Notes: generated by a model not told the origin, from the letters alone. A DNA stretch of 64,000 nucleotides from Lewinellaceae bacterium (GCA_020636435.1 JACJXX010000001.1:4936501-5000500), one strand, 5' to 3'. Positions 15,775 to 24,654 are shown, counted from the stretch's first letter. Translations and numbers: made by a program.

Positions 15775-15796
15775 AAAACAACAAAAAACGAAAGCC

Positions 15797-16210
15797 ATGA
15801 GCGAATTCAAACAAGTCCTCAACGAAGGCCTGAAAAAAGTTGGAAGCTGGATCAAGCGCTTCTTCCTTGTCCTTTTCCTGCTGGCCCTCGCCGGCGGCGG
15901 CGCCTATGTGTGGGTATCCAGCTGGACCTACAGCGACGGCACCCGCGCAGGCAACCTGATCAAGATTTCCAAGAAGGGCATGGTGTTCAAAACCTACGAA
16001 GGGCAGCTCAACCTGGGCGGCTTCCAGCAGGATCCCGACGGGGTCAGCGGCAACATCTGGAATTTTTCCGTGCCCAGGAACGAGGTCTACCAGCAAATGC
16101 AAAACTACGAGGGCAAACAGGTAAAGCTCTATTACAAAGAGCGGTACAATGCCATGCCCTGGCAGGGAAAGACGAATTACTTCGTGTATAAGGTGCAGCC
16201 GGTGGAGTAG
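15797..16210 (+). CDS. Single-helix membrane protein conserved in Bacteroidota
   Basis: A 137-residue protein with an amphipathic N-terminus (SEFKQVLNEGLKKVGSWIK), one membrane helix (about residues 22-42), and a soluble domain of about 95 residues with the sequence SDGTRAGNLIKISKKGMVFKTYEGQL. This closely resembles a Bacteroidota family that databases often label 6-phosphogluconate dehydrogenase; no NADP-binding motif is present, so that label would be wrong. The soluble part looks like a small beta-barrel. Function is unknown. It is convergent with haaO, only 3 bases away. Confidence 0.75.
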   Translation: MSEFKQVLNEGLKKVGSWIKRFFLVLFLLALAGGGAYVWVSSWTYSDGTRAGNLIKISKKGMVFKTYEGQLNLGGFQQDPDGVSGNIWNFSVPRNEVYQQMQNYEGKQVKLYYKERYNAMPWQGKTNYFVYKVQPVE

Positions 16211-16213
16211 GGG

Positions 16214-16732
16214 TTAGGCCTTCTCCATTACCGTCCCGCACTGGCTGCAGGTGCGCAGGTCCTCCGAAGCCATAAATTTGTTAATGGCCGCTTTCAACTG
16301 GGCGACGATGTCCTCTAGTTGGAAGGATTCTTCGTGCAGCTTATTGTTGCAGTTTTCGCAAAACCACAGCAGCTTATCCTTCTCTCCCTCGCGGCGGTAG
16401 CGTTCGATCACCAGCCCGATCGTATTGGCCGGCCGCTGCGGAGAATGGGGGATGTGGGGCGGCAAAAGAAACATTTCCCCCTCGCGGATGGGAATGTCCT
16501 GTGGTTGGCCCTCTTCATCGATAATTTTGAGGGTGATGTCTCCCTCTATCTGATAGAAAAGCTCCTCTCCTTCTTCCCAGTGGTAGTCTTTGCGGCCGTT
16601 GGGGCCGCCAACGACCATGACGATGTAGTCGTCGTTGCCTTTGTATACCTGTTGGTTGCCCACAGGCGGCTTGAGCAGGTGGCGGTTTTCATCCACCCAT
16701 TTCTGCAGGTTGAATGGTTTGGTCAGTGGCAT
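16214..16732 (-). CDS. nbaC: 3-hydroxyanthranilate 3,4-dioxygenase
   Basis: A 172-residue cupin dioxygenase that opens the ring of 3-hydroxyanthranilate in the kynurenine route from tryptophan. The iron-binding part reads DYHWEEGEELFYQIEG (His and Glu ligands) and the later PHIPHSPQR carries the second histidine. The C-terminus has a rubredoxin-like metal site with CENCNN and CSQCGT pairs, as in the bacterial enzyme. Length is normal. It is divergent from an SDR gene of the type that accompanies kynurenine-pathway genes in this phylum. No other kynurenine gene (kynureninase, ACMSD, aldehyde dehydrogenase) is in the window, so the rest of the route must be elsewhere. Confidence 0.93.
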   Translation of the reverse strand: MPLTKPFNLQKWVDENRHLLKPPVGNQQVYKGNDDYIVMVVGGPNGRKDYHWEEGEELFYQIEGDITLKIIDEEGQPQDIPIREGEMFLLPPHIPHSPQRPANTIGLVIERYRREGEKDKLLWFCENCNNKLHEESFQLEDIVAQLKAAINKFMASEDLRTCSQCGTVMEKA

Positions 16733-16894
16733 ATTGTTTCCGTTTTTTTCTACTGAAAAATGGTTGTCTCCGTTTATTCTTTACCCGGAGAATGTGCCCA
16801 TTCCTCCTTTTGTTCGTGAATTGTGTTAATTTTAAAGAAATGAACTTTCCCCAATAATAAGAAAAGTCTGCAATCAATTCAGAAACCTACATCT

Positions 16895-17680
16895 ATGAAC
16901 TTACGTATAAAAGGAAAAAACGCACTGGTTTGCGGCAGCAGCAAAGGCATCGGCAAGGCTGCCGCCATTGAAATAGCTAAGCTGGGGGCCAATGTGACGC
17001 TCGTCTCCCGCTCCGCAGAAACCCTGGCCGATATCGTCCACGAACTGGATGACAGCCAGGGGCAGCGCCACGATTTCCTGGTAGCGGACTTTAGCGACCC
17101 CTCCGACCTGAAACGAAAGGTGCACGGGCTGGTGGCGGCAAAAACGATTCACATCCTGGTCAACAACACCGGCGGACCGCCGGCCGGCCCCATACTCAAT
17201 GCCGAGGCTTCCGCTTTTGAGGATGCCTTCAGCCAGCACCTGATCTGCAACCACCTGCTGGTGCAAGCCGTCGTTCCAGGCATGAAACGAGAAGGCTACG
17301 GCCGCATCATCAACGTCATCTCCACCTCGGTGAAAGCCCCGCTAGACAACCTGGGGGTTTCCAATACAGTACGGGCGGCGGTGGCCAACTGGGCGAAAAC
17401 CCTGGCCAACGAGCTGGGCCCCGAAGGAATTACCGTCAATAATGTACTGCCCGGCGCCACCAATACCGGCCGGCTGCAGGAGATCATCAACAACAAGGCC
17501 AAAGCCTCCGGCCGCTCCAGCGATGAGGTGGCCGCTGCTATGAAGGGCGGCATACCTCTCCGCCGTTTCGCCGAGCCCGAAGAGATAGGCGCGGCGATCG
17601 CCTTTCTGGCCTCGCCCGCAGCGGCATACATCAGCGGCATAGCCCTGCCGGTGGATGGAGGCAGGTTGAAAAACATGTAA
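16895..17680 (+). CDS. SDR-family oxidoreductase lacking the YxxxK motif
   Basis: A 261-residue short-chain dehydrogenase-like protein. The N-terminal nucleotide-binding turn is CGSSKGIGKA, and the NNTGGPPAGP segment replaces the usual NNAG. Where classical SDRs have YxxxK, the aligned segment is GVSNTVRAAV, which gives Ser and Arg in place of Tyr and Lys; a serine (VISTS) remains in the preceding strand. This matches the beta-ketoacyl-reductase-like SDR subgroup known to lack a perfect catalytic tetrad. It is often next to kynurenine-pathway genes, as here (haaO is divergent, 162 bases away), so a role in that route is plausible. The C-terminus closes with a normal PVDGG motif. Confidence 0.88.
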   Translation: MNLRIKGKNALVCGSSKGIGKAAAIEIAKLGANVTLVSRSAETLADIVHELDDSQGQRHDFLVADFSDPSDLKRKVHGLVAAKTIHILVNNTGGPPAGPILNAEASAFEDAFSQHLICNHLLVQAVVPGMKREGYGRIINVISTSVKAPLDNLGVSNTVRAAVANWAKTLANELGPEGITVNNVLPGATNTGRLQEIINNKAKASGRSSDEVAAAMKGGIPLRRFAEPEEIGAAIAFLASPAAAYISGIALPVDGGRLKNM

Positions 17681-17768
17681 AGACCGATCGGGAATTTATT
17701 CCCAATACGCACCAGGATTTCGAGCTGTCGGCCTATTGGTTTCAATCATTAAAAAATGAAATGGGTGT

Positions 17769-18857
17769 ATGAGTGCGTCAAAAAGCCCTTTCAAGTTCCT
17801 CGACCCCTACGAAAAAGAGGACGCTGAAACCTTCTTTGGCAGAAACAAAGAAGTGAATGCCATTTACAAACTCTGCTTCGAGACAGGGCTCCTCCTTGTA
17901 TATGGTTTGAGCGGAACCGGGAAAACAAGCGTCATCAAATGTGGCCTGGCCAACAAATTGGAATGGGCGGCTTTCCACATAAGAAGAGGGAACCATATTC
18001 TTGAATCCACGGAGTTGGCCTTGCTCCAACGCCTGGAGCAGGAAGGCGGCGACTGGAAGCCGTGGAATCCCCACCCTCCCAAAGCCGAGAATCGAACCGC
18101 CTATCTGCTGAAGCTGGCAGAGAAGCTGTGTTACGATTTGTATGTGCCTATCTACCTGATTTTCGACCAGTTCGAGGAACTGTTTGTCGAAGGAAAACAA
18201 AAAGAAAGAAATACATTTTTTGACTTTGTGCGGCGGGCCATCGATTCCGCCCTCCCCTGCCGGATTCTGCTGGTCATGAGAGAAGAATTTATCGATTCTC
18301 TTTGGGATTATGAAAAAATAGTACCGGAACTGAAAGACTTCAAGTACCGGATAGAACACATGGCCCTTCAAAGCATTCAGGAGGAAGTGGTATACAAAAC
18401 ACTGGAATATTTCGAAGCAAGAAAAGAATTAAAAGCTGACAACAAAGCCACTCTTGCCGAGGCCATTGTCAGAAAGTTGGCACAGATGGGAAAAAATGCA
18501 GAGTTGGCCTATCTGCAAATCCTGCTCGACCGGTTCTACAAAAAAGAGGCAAATCACACACCCGAAGGCCATCCCGTATACCTAAATCTGGATGCCCTGG
18601 CCGGCCTAGGAAATATTGAAGACGCCATCAAAGCCTTTTTGGAAGAGCAACTGGACGCTCTTCCTGAAGTGATCGAAGGCGCCGACCGGGATATGGCGCT
18701 CAGAATCTTAAGCCGTTTTACGACCAGCCAAAGAACGAAAAAAGCCCTGGAAGATAGCGAATTTGAAAAAATACGCCGGGAACTCGACCTCAGTGCCCAG
18801 GAGTTGGATTCCTACCTGGGGTTTTTTGAATCCAGGAGGATCATCCGGCCGGTTTAG
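17769..18857 (+). CDS. nSTAND NTPase module (split from downstream WD40 part)
   Basis: A 362-residue STAND-type P-loop NTPase. Near residue 13 is PYEKEDAETFFGR, the usual opening of nSTAND1 modules. Walker A is GLSGTGKT (46-53). Walker B is IYLIFDQFEELF (128-139), the family's DQFEELF signature, and a sensor arginine MREEF follows near residue 180. The helical region after it ends in a winged-helix-like segment (FESRRIIRPV). In relatives the chain continues directly into a YELSHD segment, a membrane helix and WD40 repeats. Here a TAG ends the frame at 18855-18857, a TGA follows two codons later, and the same reading frame resumes at the next gene. Such proteins are used in signalling and in phage defence; the role here is unknown. 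Confidence 0.85.
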   Translation: MSASKSPFKFLDPYEKEDAETFFGRNKEVNAIYKLCFETGLLLVYGLSGTGKTSVIKCGLANKLEWAAFHIRRGNHILESTELALLQRLEQEGGDWKPWNPHPPKAENRTAYLLKLAEKLCYDLYVPIYLIFDQFEELFVEGKQKERNTFFDFVRRAIDSALPCRILLVMREEFIDSLWDYEKIVPELKDFKYRIEHMALQSIQEEVVYKTLEYFEARKELKADNKATLAEAIVRKLAQMGKNAELAYLQILLDRFYKKEANHTPEGHPVYLNLDALAGLGNIEDAIKAFLEEQLDALPEVIEGADRDMALRILSRFTTSQRTKKALEDSEFEKIRRELDLSAQELDSYLGFFESRRIIRPV

Positions 18858-18887
18858 CCCTGATTCCTGTCTCTAAAACCCAAAAAA

Positions 18888-21449
18888 ATGAGAAAACTGG
18901 AATTGTCTCACGACGTCATCGCCAAAAAAGTATGGGAACTCCTCCCTCCGGATGAAGTAGAGCGCCGGAAAGTCCTGGAATCCATTCAGCAAAGAAGCCA
19001 GGAGTATCAGGAGGGCCGGGCCAGCCTGGCCGGAAGGAATGAGTTGGGCCGCTGGCAGGCATACCTTTCAGTGCTCCCTCTTTCCAGGGAGGAGAGAGCA
19101 TATGTGGAAGCCAGCCAGAAAGCTTACAAAGACAAGCAGCCTCCCCTGAAAAAATGGTACTTCTTATCTATATTGGGGTTGATCATTGCCACTGGCCTGG
19201 CTGTAGGATTTATTATTGCTAATATTCGACTACGGACGGAGAAAGGAGAAAATCAGAATCAACAGGCCCGGATCGATTACCAGAGAAAAATTGACAAAGC
19301 GCTCGCCAAAGCGCTGGCGCTAAAGGACGAAGACCGAAACCTCTCCTACCGTTTATTATCGGCCATTATACAGGACGCAACGGCTTGGAGTGAAAACAAA
19401 AACGAACCCATCAACCTGGGAACGGCTATAGACTCCAAAGAAAAGCTGCTGAACGAATCCAGTTACGCTCCCTTTTACCGGGCCAAAGCCAGGGTTTCCA
19501 ACCAGCAGGTTCAAAAAATCATTGCCTTGCCGGCAGACACCGGCAGCTTCTATATCCTTTCCTATTCGGACAGCACCCACCACCTGAGCCTTTTTTCCGG
19601 CCGGAGCATTATACCGGTAGATTCATTCCGGTATGATGCCACGATCCGGGACATTGGGTTGGCGCCCGGCCAGGATGCTGCATTCAGAGTGTTATGCAGT
19701 AATGGGCAGCTCCATTACTGGAGGGCCGATGAGGCTGGCAAGGCCATCAAAAAAAGCCGGACGGACACCCTGGATGAAGGCTATTGCCAGTTGAGCGTTC
19801 TCGATTATGCCGGCCTATTTCCCGAAAACATTAAGCTTGCCAGCATTTACCGGGCCGATGTCTGGCCGGAGGGCCAACAAACAGCATTCAGAGAAGTCGG
19901 CAACCTGAAAGAACTGGCTTTATTCCGGCAGGACACCAGGGCTTATTATTATTCCAATCAACCGGAGTACCTTTCTTCCTTCCTGTTTGTGCCCGGTTCC
20001 AGAGGGCACATCCTGGCCAGCAGAGGATCGGAAGTTTCGCTGTATTCCGCTTCTGAAAGCGCCCTTGCCGAAGGCAGCAAAGATTCTACGCGCCTGGAAT
20101 TGCTTCCCATTTTTACCACCTACAGCCGCTACAACATCAACCAAATGGCCTTCTCCCAGGATGGGCAGTACTTGCTGGTGGGCAGCCATGACGGCCAGGT
20201 GGAGCTGTTCAACTGGTTGAAACGCCAAAGGCGGCTGAAAAAAGTGAATAGCTTTTTCGGAGGGCAGCAATCCATTACTGCACTGGCATTTGCTCCCGGC
20301 GGCAAGAACTTCCTTACCGGCGGCGCCGATGGCAGCATAAAGATATGGGACATCGAGGGTGTATCCGGAACCATCAACCCCATTAAGATCGAGGAAGAAT
20401 ACGCCGGACACAGGATCGCCCTCGCCGCAGGCAATGATTTTTTCGCCTATTCCACGGGAAGCGCCAAACCATGGGAGATTCCACCCCGCATTCTTATCCG
20501 AAAATTGAACAGCGCAGCAAAGGCCGAACCGCTGAAAGGGCACGCCATATTCAACGACAACATCATCGACATCAAAATTTTTCCGGATGGCAAAACCATC
20601 CTCTCGGTTACCCAAAACGGGCTGGGCCAGATTTTCGACGCCCAAACCGGCCTGATCTGGCCTGATCAACAAACCAATGCGTATACCCTGCCCAATACCA
20701 TCGGTTCAGCCTATTGCGTAGCCGTTAGCGACAACTATTTTGTTTTTGGAGGTAGGGGCAACGGCAATAAAGGGCACAACATAGCCCTGTATAGTTACCG
20801 CCCTCCCGGCGCCGGCGCCATCCAATTGGAGCAATCCTGGCCAACACCATCCAGGGTTCAGTCTATCGCCATAAATCCGGATGGCTCTGTTATCGCCGGT
20901 TTGAAAAATGGCCAAATTTGCGTTTTCGACAAAAACGGCAAAAAAATCCAGCAGTTGCCCGGCCACAAGGAATCCGTGGAAACCCTGTGCCTGTCGCCCA
21001 ACCGGCAATTCCTGGCCTCCGGGGGGCTCGACTGCAAGGTTATGGTCTGGGAAAAAGAGGATAGCCCGGATGGTCCGAAGTACAAACCCTTCTCTTCGAT
21101 TCCTACTTATGCTGCCATCAATGTTGTCAAGTTCTCCGCCAACGGAGCATTGCTGATGACCGGAGGCGCGAGCGATATGCTCAGGGTTTTCAAACTGGAT
21201 GAGCAAAGCCGGCAACCGCTGGAAATACGCAAGATCACCGCTCATGAGGGCGACATCCTCGATGGTACTTTTTTTATAAACCCCAACGATGGCAAAGAGT
21301 GGATCATGACCAGCAGCACAGACGGCGCCATAAAATTCTGGGACTTCCAAAATTTTGAAAAAAACATACAGGCCAATATCGCCCCTCTCGCCGATGAGGT
21401 GAATGCGTTTATGGCAGAGATGGAGTTGCGCCCGGCGCCTGAGCGATAA
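18888..21449 (+). CDS. Membrane-anchored WD40 repeat protein, continuation of the nSTAND gene
   Basis: An 853-residue protein. It begins LELSHDVIAKKVW (residues 4-16), the segment that normally joins an nSTAND NTPase to its effector. A basic helix follows (to about residue 88), a membrane helix (WYFLSILGLIIATGLAVGFII, about 90-110), a coiled linker, and then WD40-type beta-propeller repeats. Clear blades are GSHDGQVELFNW, GGADGSIKIWDI, GGLDCKVMVWE and SSTDGAIKFWDF; the earlier ones are degenerate. It is in the same frame as the gene before it, 30 bases after that stop, with an A-rich stretch before the ATG. It could be translated separately and pair with the NTPase, or be half of a broken gene. 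Its last 41 bases overlap the convergent clpP paralog. Confidence 0.85.
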   Translation: MRKLELSHDVIAKKVWELLPPDEVERRKVLESIQQRSQEYQEGRASLAGRNELGRWQAYLSVLPLSREERAYVEASQKAYKDKQPPLKKWYFLSILGLIIATGLAVGFIIANIRLRTEKGENQNQQARIDYQRKIDKALAKALALKDEDRNLSYRLLSAIIQDATAWSENKNEPINLGTAIDSKEKLLNESSYAPFYRAKARVSNQQVQKIIALPADTGSFYILSYSDSTHHLSLFSGRSIIPVDSFRYDATIRDIGLAPGQDAAFRVLCSNGQLHYWRADEAGKAIKKSRTDTLDEGYCQLSVLDYAGLFPENIKLASIYRADVWPEGQQTAFREVGNLKELALFRQDTRAYYYSNQPEYLSSFLFVPGSRGHILASRGSEVSLYSASESALAEGSKDSTRLELLPIFTTYSRYNINQMAFSQDGQYLLVGSHDGQVELFNWLKRQRRLKKVNSFFGGQQSITALAFAPGGKNFLTGGADGSIKIWDIEGVSGTINPIKIEEEYAGHRIALAAGNDFFAYSTGSAKPWEIPPRILIRKLNSAAKAEPLKGHAIFNDNIIDIKIFPDGKTILSVTQNGLGQIFDAQTGLIWPDQQTNAYTLPNTIGSAYCVAVSDNYFVFGGRGNGNKGHNIALYSYRPPGAGAIQLEQSWPTPSRVQSIAINPDGSVIAGLKNGQICVFDKNGKKIQQLPGHKESVETLCLSPNRQFLASGGLDCKVMVWEKEDSPDGPKYKPFSSIPTYAAINVVKFSANGALLMTGGASDMLRVFKLDEQSRQPLEIRKITAHEGDILDGTFFINPNDGKEWIMTSSTDGAIKFWDFQNFEKNIQANIAPLADEVNAFMAEMELRPAPER

Positions 21450-22110
21450 CTTTATTTTTGCCATCCAGGCGCACCTCTACCGCCGCCCGTTGCAGCAACA
21501 CTACATCCTCTGTATCCCCAAGGATCTGGTCGACCAGGCCGAAGGCCTGGGCTTCTATCGCATTCATGAACTTATCTCTGCGAAACTCCTCTTCGATCTC
21601 CTGCCAGCTGTGCCCGCTGTTGTTGCCGACAATATGGAAGAGCTGCTTTTCCATGCGTTCCTGCTCGTGGTAAGCAATGCGCACGTCTTCAGTGTACCCC
21701 TGGGCGCCGCCCCCCGCCGGGTGCATGTGAATAGTAGCATGAGGCAGCGCATAACGATGGCCCTTTTCGCCAGAAGACAGCAAAACGGTGCCCATACTGG
21801 CCGTTACGCCCACCGCAGTGGTGTATACCGGCGCCTTCACCATTTTCATGGCGTCATAAATGGCCATGCCGGCGTAAACGCCCCCCCCGGGGCTGTTGAT
21901 GTACATATTGATGGGCAGTTTGCTGCTCTGGCTGTCCAGGTAGAGCAATTGGGCCACGATGAGGTTGGCCACCTGGTCGTTCACGCCCGTGCCCAGGAAA
22001 ACGATGCGCTCTTTAAGCAGCAGGCTGTAAATGTCGTAGGCCCGCTCTGCCCGGTCGCTCGCGTCGATGACCATGGGCACGACGGAAGCCCTGCTATTAA
22101 TGGTTGTCAT
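21409..22110 (-). CDS. clpP: ClpP-family serine protease (divergent paralog)
   Basis: A 233-residue ClpP-like peptidase. The triad is complete: Ser105 in TASMG, His130 in HMHP (where most ClpP have IHQP), and Asp179 in RRDKFM. The nucleophile region INSPGGGVYAGMAIYD is typical. The N-terminus is longer than in mature ClpP, and the C-terminus extends past the usual handle. The GGGAQG stretch after His130 and the unusual HMHP make it more likely a second ClpP paralog than the main one; the normal clpP-clpX pair is not in the window. Its 3' end overlaps the WD40 gene tail to tail by 41 bases. Confidence 0.9.
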   Translation of the reverse strand: MTTINSRASVVPMVIDASDRAERAYDIYSLLLKERIVFLGTGVNDQVANLIVAQLLYLDSQSSKLPINMYINSPGGGVYAGMAIYDAMKMVKAPVYTTAVGVTASMGTVLLSSGEKGHRYALPHATIHMHPAGGGAQGYTEDVRIAYHEQERMEKQLFHIVGNNSGHSWQEIEEEFRRDKFMNAIEAQAFGLVDQILGDTEDVVLLQRAAVEVRLDGKNKVIAQAPGATPSLP

Positions 22111-22474
22111 AGCTTAGAAGTTTAATATTTTGGAAAATGGATGGTGTTGAAAATGGGGATAAGTAGTCGGACAGATTTAATGTATATATAACTTAGGGCT
22201 TAAGTCCGAGCGCAGGCTAACTGTCTAACATTGGCCACACGGGTCGTTGTCCGTTGCCTGTTGTTCGTTGACCGTTGTTGCAACTTGCTGGCTGCCAAAC
22301 GCATGGCTGCCCAACGCAACCGACAGCCGACAGCCGACAGCCGACAACCGACAACTGGCCAACCTTAGAAGGGTAGCCCGAGCGCAATAGAAAATTGCAC
22401 CCCGACAACGCTACCTCGGGCACCAATTTTCCATTGGCGTCAGAGTTGTTTAAATGTAATTTAATTGTGTCCGG
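22111..22474. other. Spacer upstream of clpP paralog
   Basis: This 364-base spacer is mostly repeat: a bordered stutter cluster (22225-22368), then 22369-22440 with inverted GGTAGCCCGAG / GCTACCTCGGG and AAAATTGC / CAATTTT words. No ORF with family features and no TAnnTTTG box on the minus strand were found. Confidence 0.55.
22225..22368. repeat. Stuttered words (GTTGnCCGTTG / CCGACAG) between inverted borders
   Basis: The left border, CTAACATTGGCCAC (22225-22238), and the right border, CTGGCCAACCTTAG (about 22355-22368), are approximate complements of each other and of the borders at 9691 and 43516. Inside, a G/T-rich arm (TTGTCCGTTGCCTGTTGTTCG) is followed by an A/C-rich arm with CCGACAG repeated, so the interior can fold back on itself. 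Confidence 0.6.
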
Positions 22475-22747
22475 CTACTTATTAGGAAAAAGCTCTCGTA
22501 TCCGCCGGGCTAAAGAATCATCCGGCCGCTCCGCAATCAAACGGCGGTGCACGTTCTTGATCTCCCGCCGGACTTTCCGCCGCCCGTACCAGCGGATCGC
22601 CTCGTAGGCAGTTTGCTGATGTTCAACCCGCTCCCTCAATTCCGAATCCTGCTCAAGCTGCCGGTTGAAGCCCTTCTGCTCGTCCGCCGTAAGCCGGCTG
22701 AACAGGTACCGCTCGACGCGCCGGATGTCATTCCACCACTTCCTCAT
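22475..22747 (-). CDS. Small helical protein partnered with ECF sigma factor
   Basis: A 90-residue, strongly charged, all-helical protein with no membrane segment or cysteine pair. It overlaps the 3' end of the sigma gene by 20 bases, so the two are translationally coupled. The N-terminal DIRRVERYLFSRLTADEQKGF and the LEQDSELRERVEHQQTAYEAIR segment resemble the cytoplasmic N-terminal domain of Bacteroidota anti-sigma factors (pattern: ...YL.g.L...E...FE..l..D.eL...V). A role as a small soluble anti-sigma or co-regulator is inference. The usual membrane-spanning C-terminal part is missing. Confidence 0.7.
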   Translation of the reverse strand: MRKWWNDIRRVERYLFSRLTADEQKGFNRQLEQDSELRERVEHQQTAYEAIRWYGRRKVRREIKNVHRRLIAERPDDSLARRIRELFPNK

Positions 22748-23291
22748 GACGCATGGTTTTTGTTTTCACCTGCTGCCTGACTTTCTCCAGGCACTTGTGC
22801 TTCTGCACAGTGGCCGAGCGCGTATTGGCGAAACCGAATTCCTCGGCGATCTCCGGAAGGGGCATGGCCTGATAATAAAAAGCCTGCAGGATTTCCATGC
22901 ACTTGCGGCCAGCCGCCGCCAGGAAGCGAAAAAGGCGGAGCTGGTTTTTTTCGGGTTGCCGGTTGAAATCTTCCGGAATATCGATTTCCTGTTCCAGCTC
23001 GCTGAAGGCGAGCAGGTGCCCGTTCTGCCGCCGCTGCCGCATCCACAAGTGCTTGGCGATGCCTACTGTATAAGCCGAAGTGGAAGACTGAATCTCCAGG
23101 CGGCCTTCCACCGCTTTTTCGTAAAGGACGACCAGGGCGTCCTGAAAAATGTCTTTGGCATCGTCATAATTGCCGCCCAGCGCTTTTACCAGCCGGGCTA
23201 CCCGGGGAAAGCAGGACTCATAGAGTTGCTCGAAGGCGGCCTCCCGGTGGTGTCGAAGCTGTTTGCCGATATCCATAGCCTTTGCTGTCAT
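22728..23291 (-). CDS. ECF-type RNA polymerase sigma factor
   Basis: A 187-residue sigma-70 family factor. Region 2 reads FEQLYESCFPRVARLV through DDAKDIFQDALVVLYEK, and region 4 reads ILQAFYYQAMPLPEIAEEFGFAN followed by a basic recognition helix (SATVQKHKCLEKVR). The linker carries an insert of about 20 residues, longer than usual. The ATG at 23289-23291 is chosen; the frame could start at a TTG at 23312, and a further ATG lies at 23276. It forms an operon with the overlapping small gene behind it. Target genes cannot be told from the window. Confidence 0.88.
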   Translation of the reverse strand: MTAKAMDIGKQLRHHREAAFEQLYESCFPRVARLVKALGGNYDDAKDIFQDALVVLYEKAVEGRLEIQSSTSAYTVGIAKHLWMRQRRQNGHLLAFSELEQEIDIPEDFNRQPEKNQLRLFRFLAAAGRKCMEILQAFYYQAMPLPEIAEEFGFANTRSATVQKHKCLEKVRQQVKTKTMRHEEVVE

Positions 23292-23409
23292 GCCGGTTGA
23301 TTGAGTGATCAAAATGTTGTTTCGTTTTGCCCTTTAATAGTAAAGTGCATGAACGAGCTAAAGTATCACCCGGGAAGGGAAGTTTTTTTTTAAACTTTTG
23401 CCATCCTGC

Positions 23410-24654
23410 TCAAAGCGCCGCCCCAATCGCCTCCGCCGCCAGCCTTCCGCTGCGCATGGCGCCGTTGATAGAGCCGTTCAGCAGGTGATCGCCGCACTGG
23501 AAGAGGTGTTCGCTGAGGCGCAGCTCCTCCGGGCTGATATTGTGGCGGACGTGCTGCTGGGCGGGCAGGGCGTATTCGATAACCCGCTCATCCAGAAACT
23601 GCCAGGAGGCCCCTGCATCCGCGAACCATCGCTTCAGCTCCGCCTTTGCCTGTGCCGCCAGCGCGTCCCCTTTCAGCTCCGTTTTGCCCACAATGGATAC
23701 CGAGATTAGATGCTGGCCTTCGGGAGCATAGCCCGGGGCCACCTGGTTCATCACCACAACACTATTAACCAATCCGTCTGGCAAGGTATTCAAAGCAATA
23801 AGGGGCAGTCCGATCGGGGGCACGGGCGCCGTGAAGTGCAGGTGGGTCGTGCTGGAATAACCCTGCTTCGCCTTGGGGGCATATTCCCGGGCCAGGCCGG
23901 TAGCCTCGGTGGCCAGCAGGATGGCCCGGCCTTCGAAGGCGGCGCCATCGGCCGCGATCGCCTTATTGCCTTCAATGCGCGCCACCGGGCAATCTGTTTT
24001 AACCGTCCCTTCAGGCAAGTTGGCGGCCAACTGGCGGGGGATGGCCTCCATGCCGGAATTGGGGACGGCCACGCTGCCTTCGGCGAACATCTTGAAGACG
24101 AAGTCGAACATACAGCGGCTGGTTGTCAACTCCTTTTCCAGGAAGATGCCGCTGTAGAAGGGTTGGAAAAAATGGCTAATGAGATCCTCATCGAAGCCGT
24201 ACTCCAGCTTGAGCGCCTCCATGGTGGGCCGTTCCCTGGCGGAAAAAACCTCCAGAAGGCTTCGCCGCTTCAGGCGGTTGCTCAGGCTCAGGATTTTTAG
24301 CTTGCTGCCCCAACCGCCCGCGTTGGCAGTGAGGGTAGGGATCAGGCTGCTCCAGTCGCGCAGCGGGTCGCCGATGCGGTCCTGGCTGCCGTCGGCCTGC
24401 AGCAAGATGGCGCCGGGGCGGAATGGGCGGAGATCGAGCCTGCTATAGTCGAGCAGGGCCCGGGCCTCCGGATAGGCGGTGGCAAATACCTGAAAACCCC
24501 GGTCGAGCCGGAAGCCGTTCTTCTCTTCTGTCTTTACCCGGCCGCCTACGCGGCCGCTCGCCTCCAGCATTTGAATGGAGAAGCCCTGCCGGTGCAGGTA
24601 GTTGGCGGCCGTCAGGCCCGACAAGCCGCCGCCGATGATGATTACGTCTGTCAT
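23410..24654 (-). CDS. FAD-dependent amine oxidase/phytoene desaturase-like oxidoreductase
   Basis: A 414-residue flavoprotein. The N-terminal dinucleotide fold is IIIGGGLSGLTAANYLHRQG (residues 5-24), followed by LEASGRVGGRVKT, the FAD-contacting motif of the amine oxidase/protoporphyrinogen oxidase superfamily. The C-terminal FAD motif is CGDHLLNGSINGAMRSGRLAAE. The long middle region (TAYPEARALLDY, LKLEYGFDEDLISHFFQPFYSGIFLEKEL) matches the NAD(P)/FAD proteins of Bacteroidota often labelled protoporphyrinogen oxidase-like. The substrate is unknown. It is divergent from the marR gene, with a 192-base gap. Confidence 0.88.
   Translation of the reverse strand: MTDVIIIGGGLSGLTAANYLHRQGFSIQMLEASGRVGGRVKTEEKNGFRLDRGFQVFATAYPEARALLDYSRLDLRPFRPGAILLQADGSQDRIGDPLRDWSSLIPTLTANAGGWGSKLKILSLSNRLKRRSLLEVFSARERPTMEALKLEYGFDEDLISHFFQPFYSGIFLEKELTTSRCMFDFVFKMFAEGSVAVPNSGMEAIPRQLAANLPEGTVKTDCPVARIEGNKAIAADGAAFEGRAILLATEATGLAREYAPKAKQGYSSTTHLHFTAPVPPIGLPLIALNTLPDGLVNSVVVMNQVAPGYAPEGQHLISVSIVGKTELKGDALAAQAKAELKRWFADAGASWQFLDERVIEYALPAQQHVRHNISPEELRLSEHLFQCGDHLLNGSINGAMRSGRLAAEAIGAAL

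Noticed and set aside
18858..18887. Programmed readthrough or frameshift joining nSTAND and WD40 parts
   Set aside because: Two in-frame stops must be passed and no slippery sequence or stem was seen; kept only as one of three options in the finding on the split.
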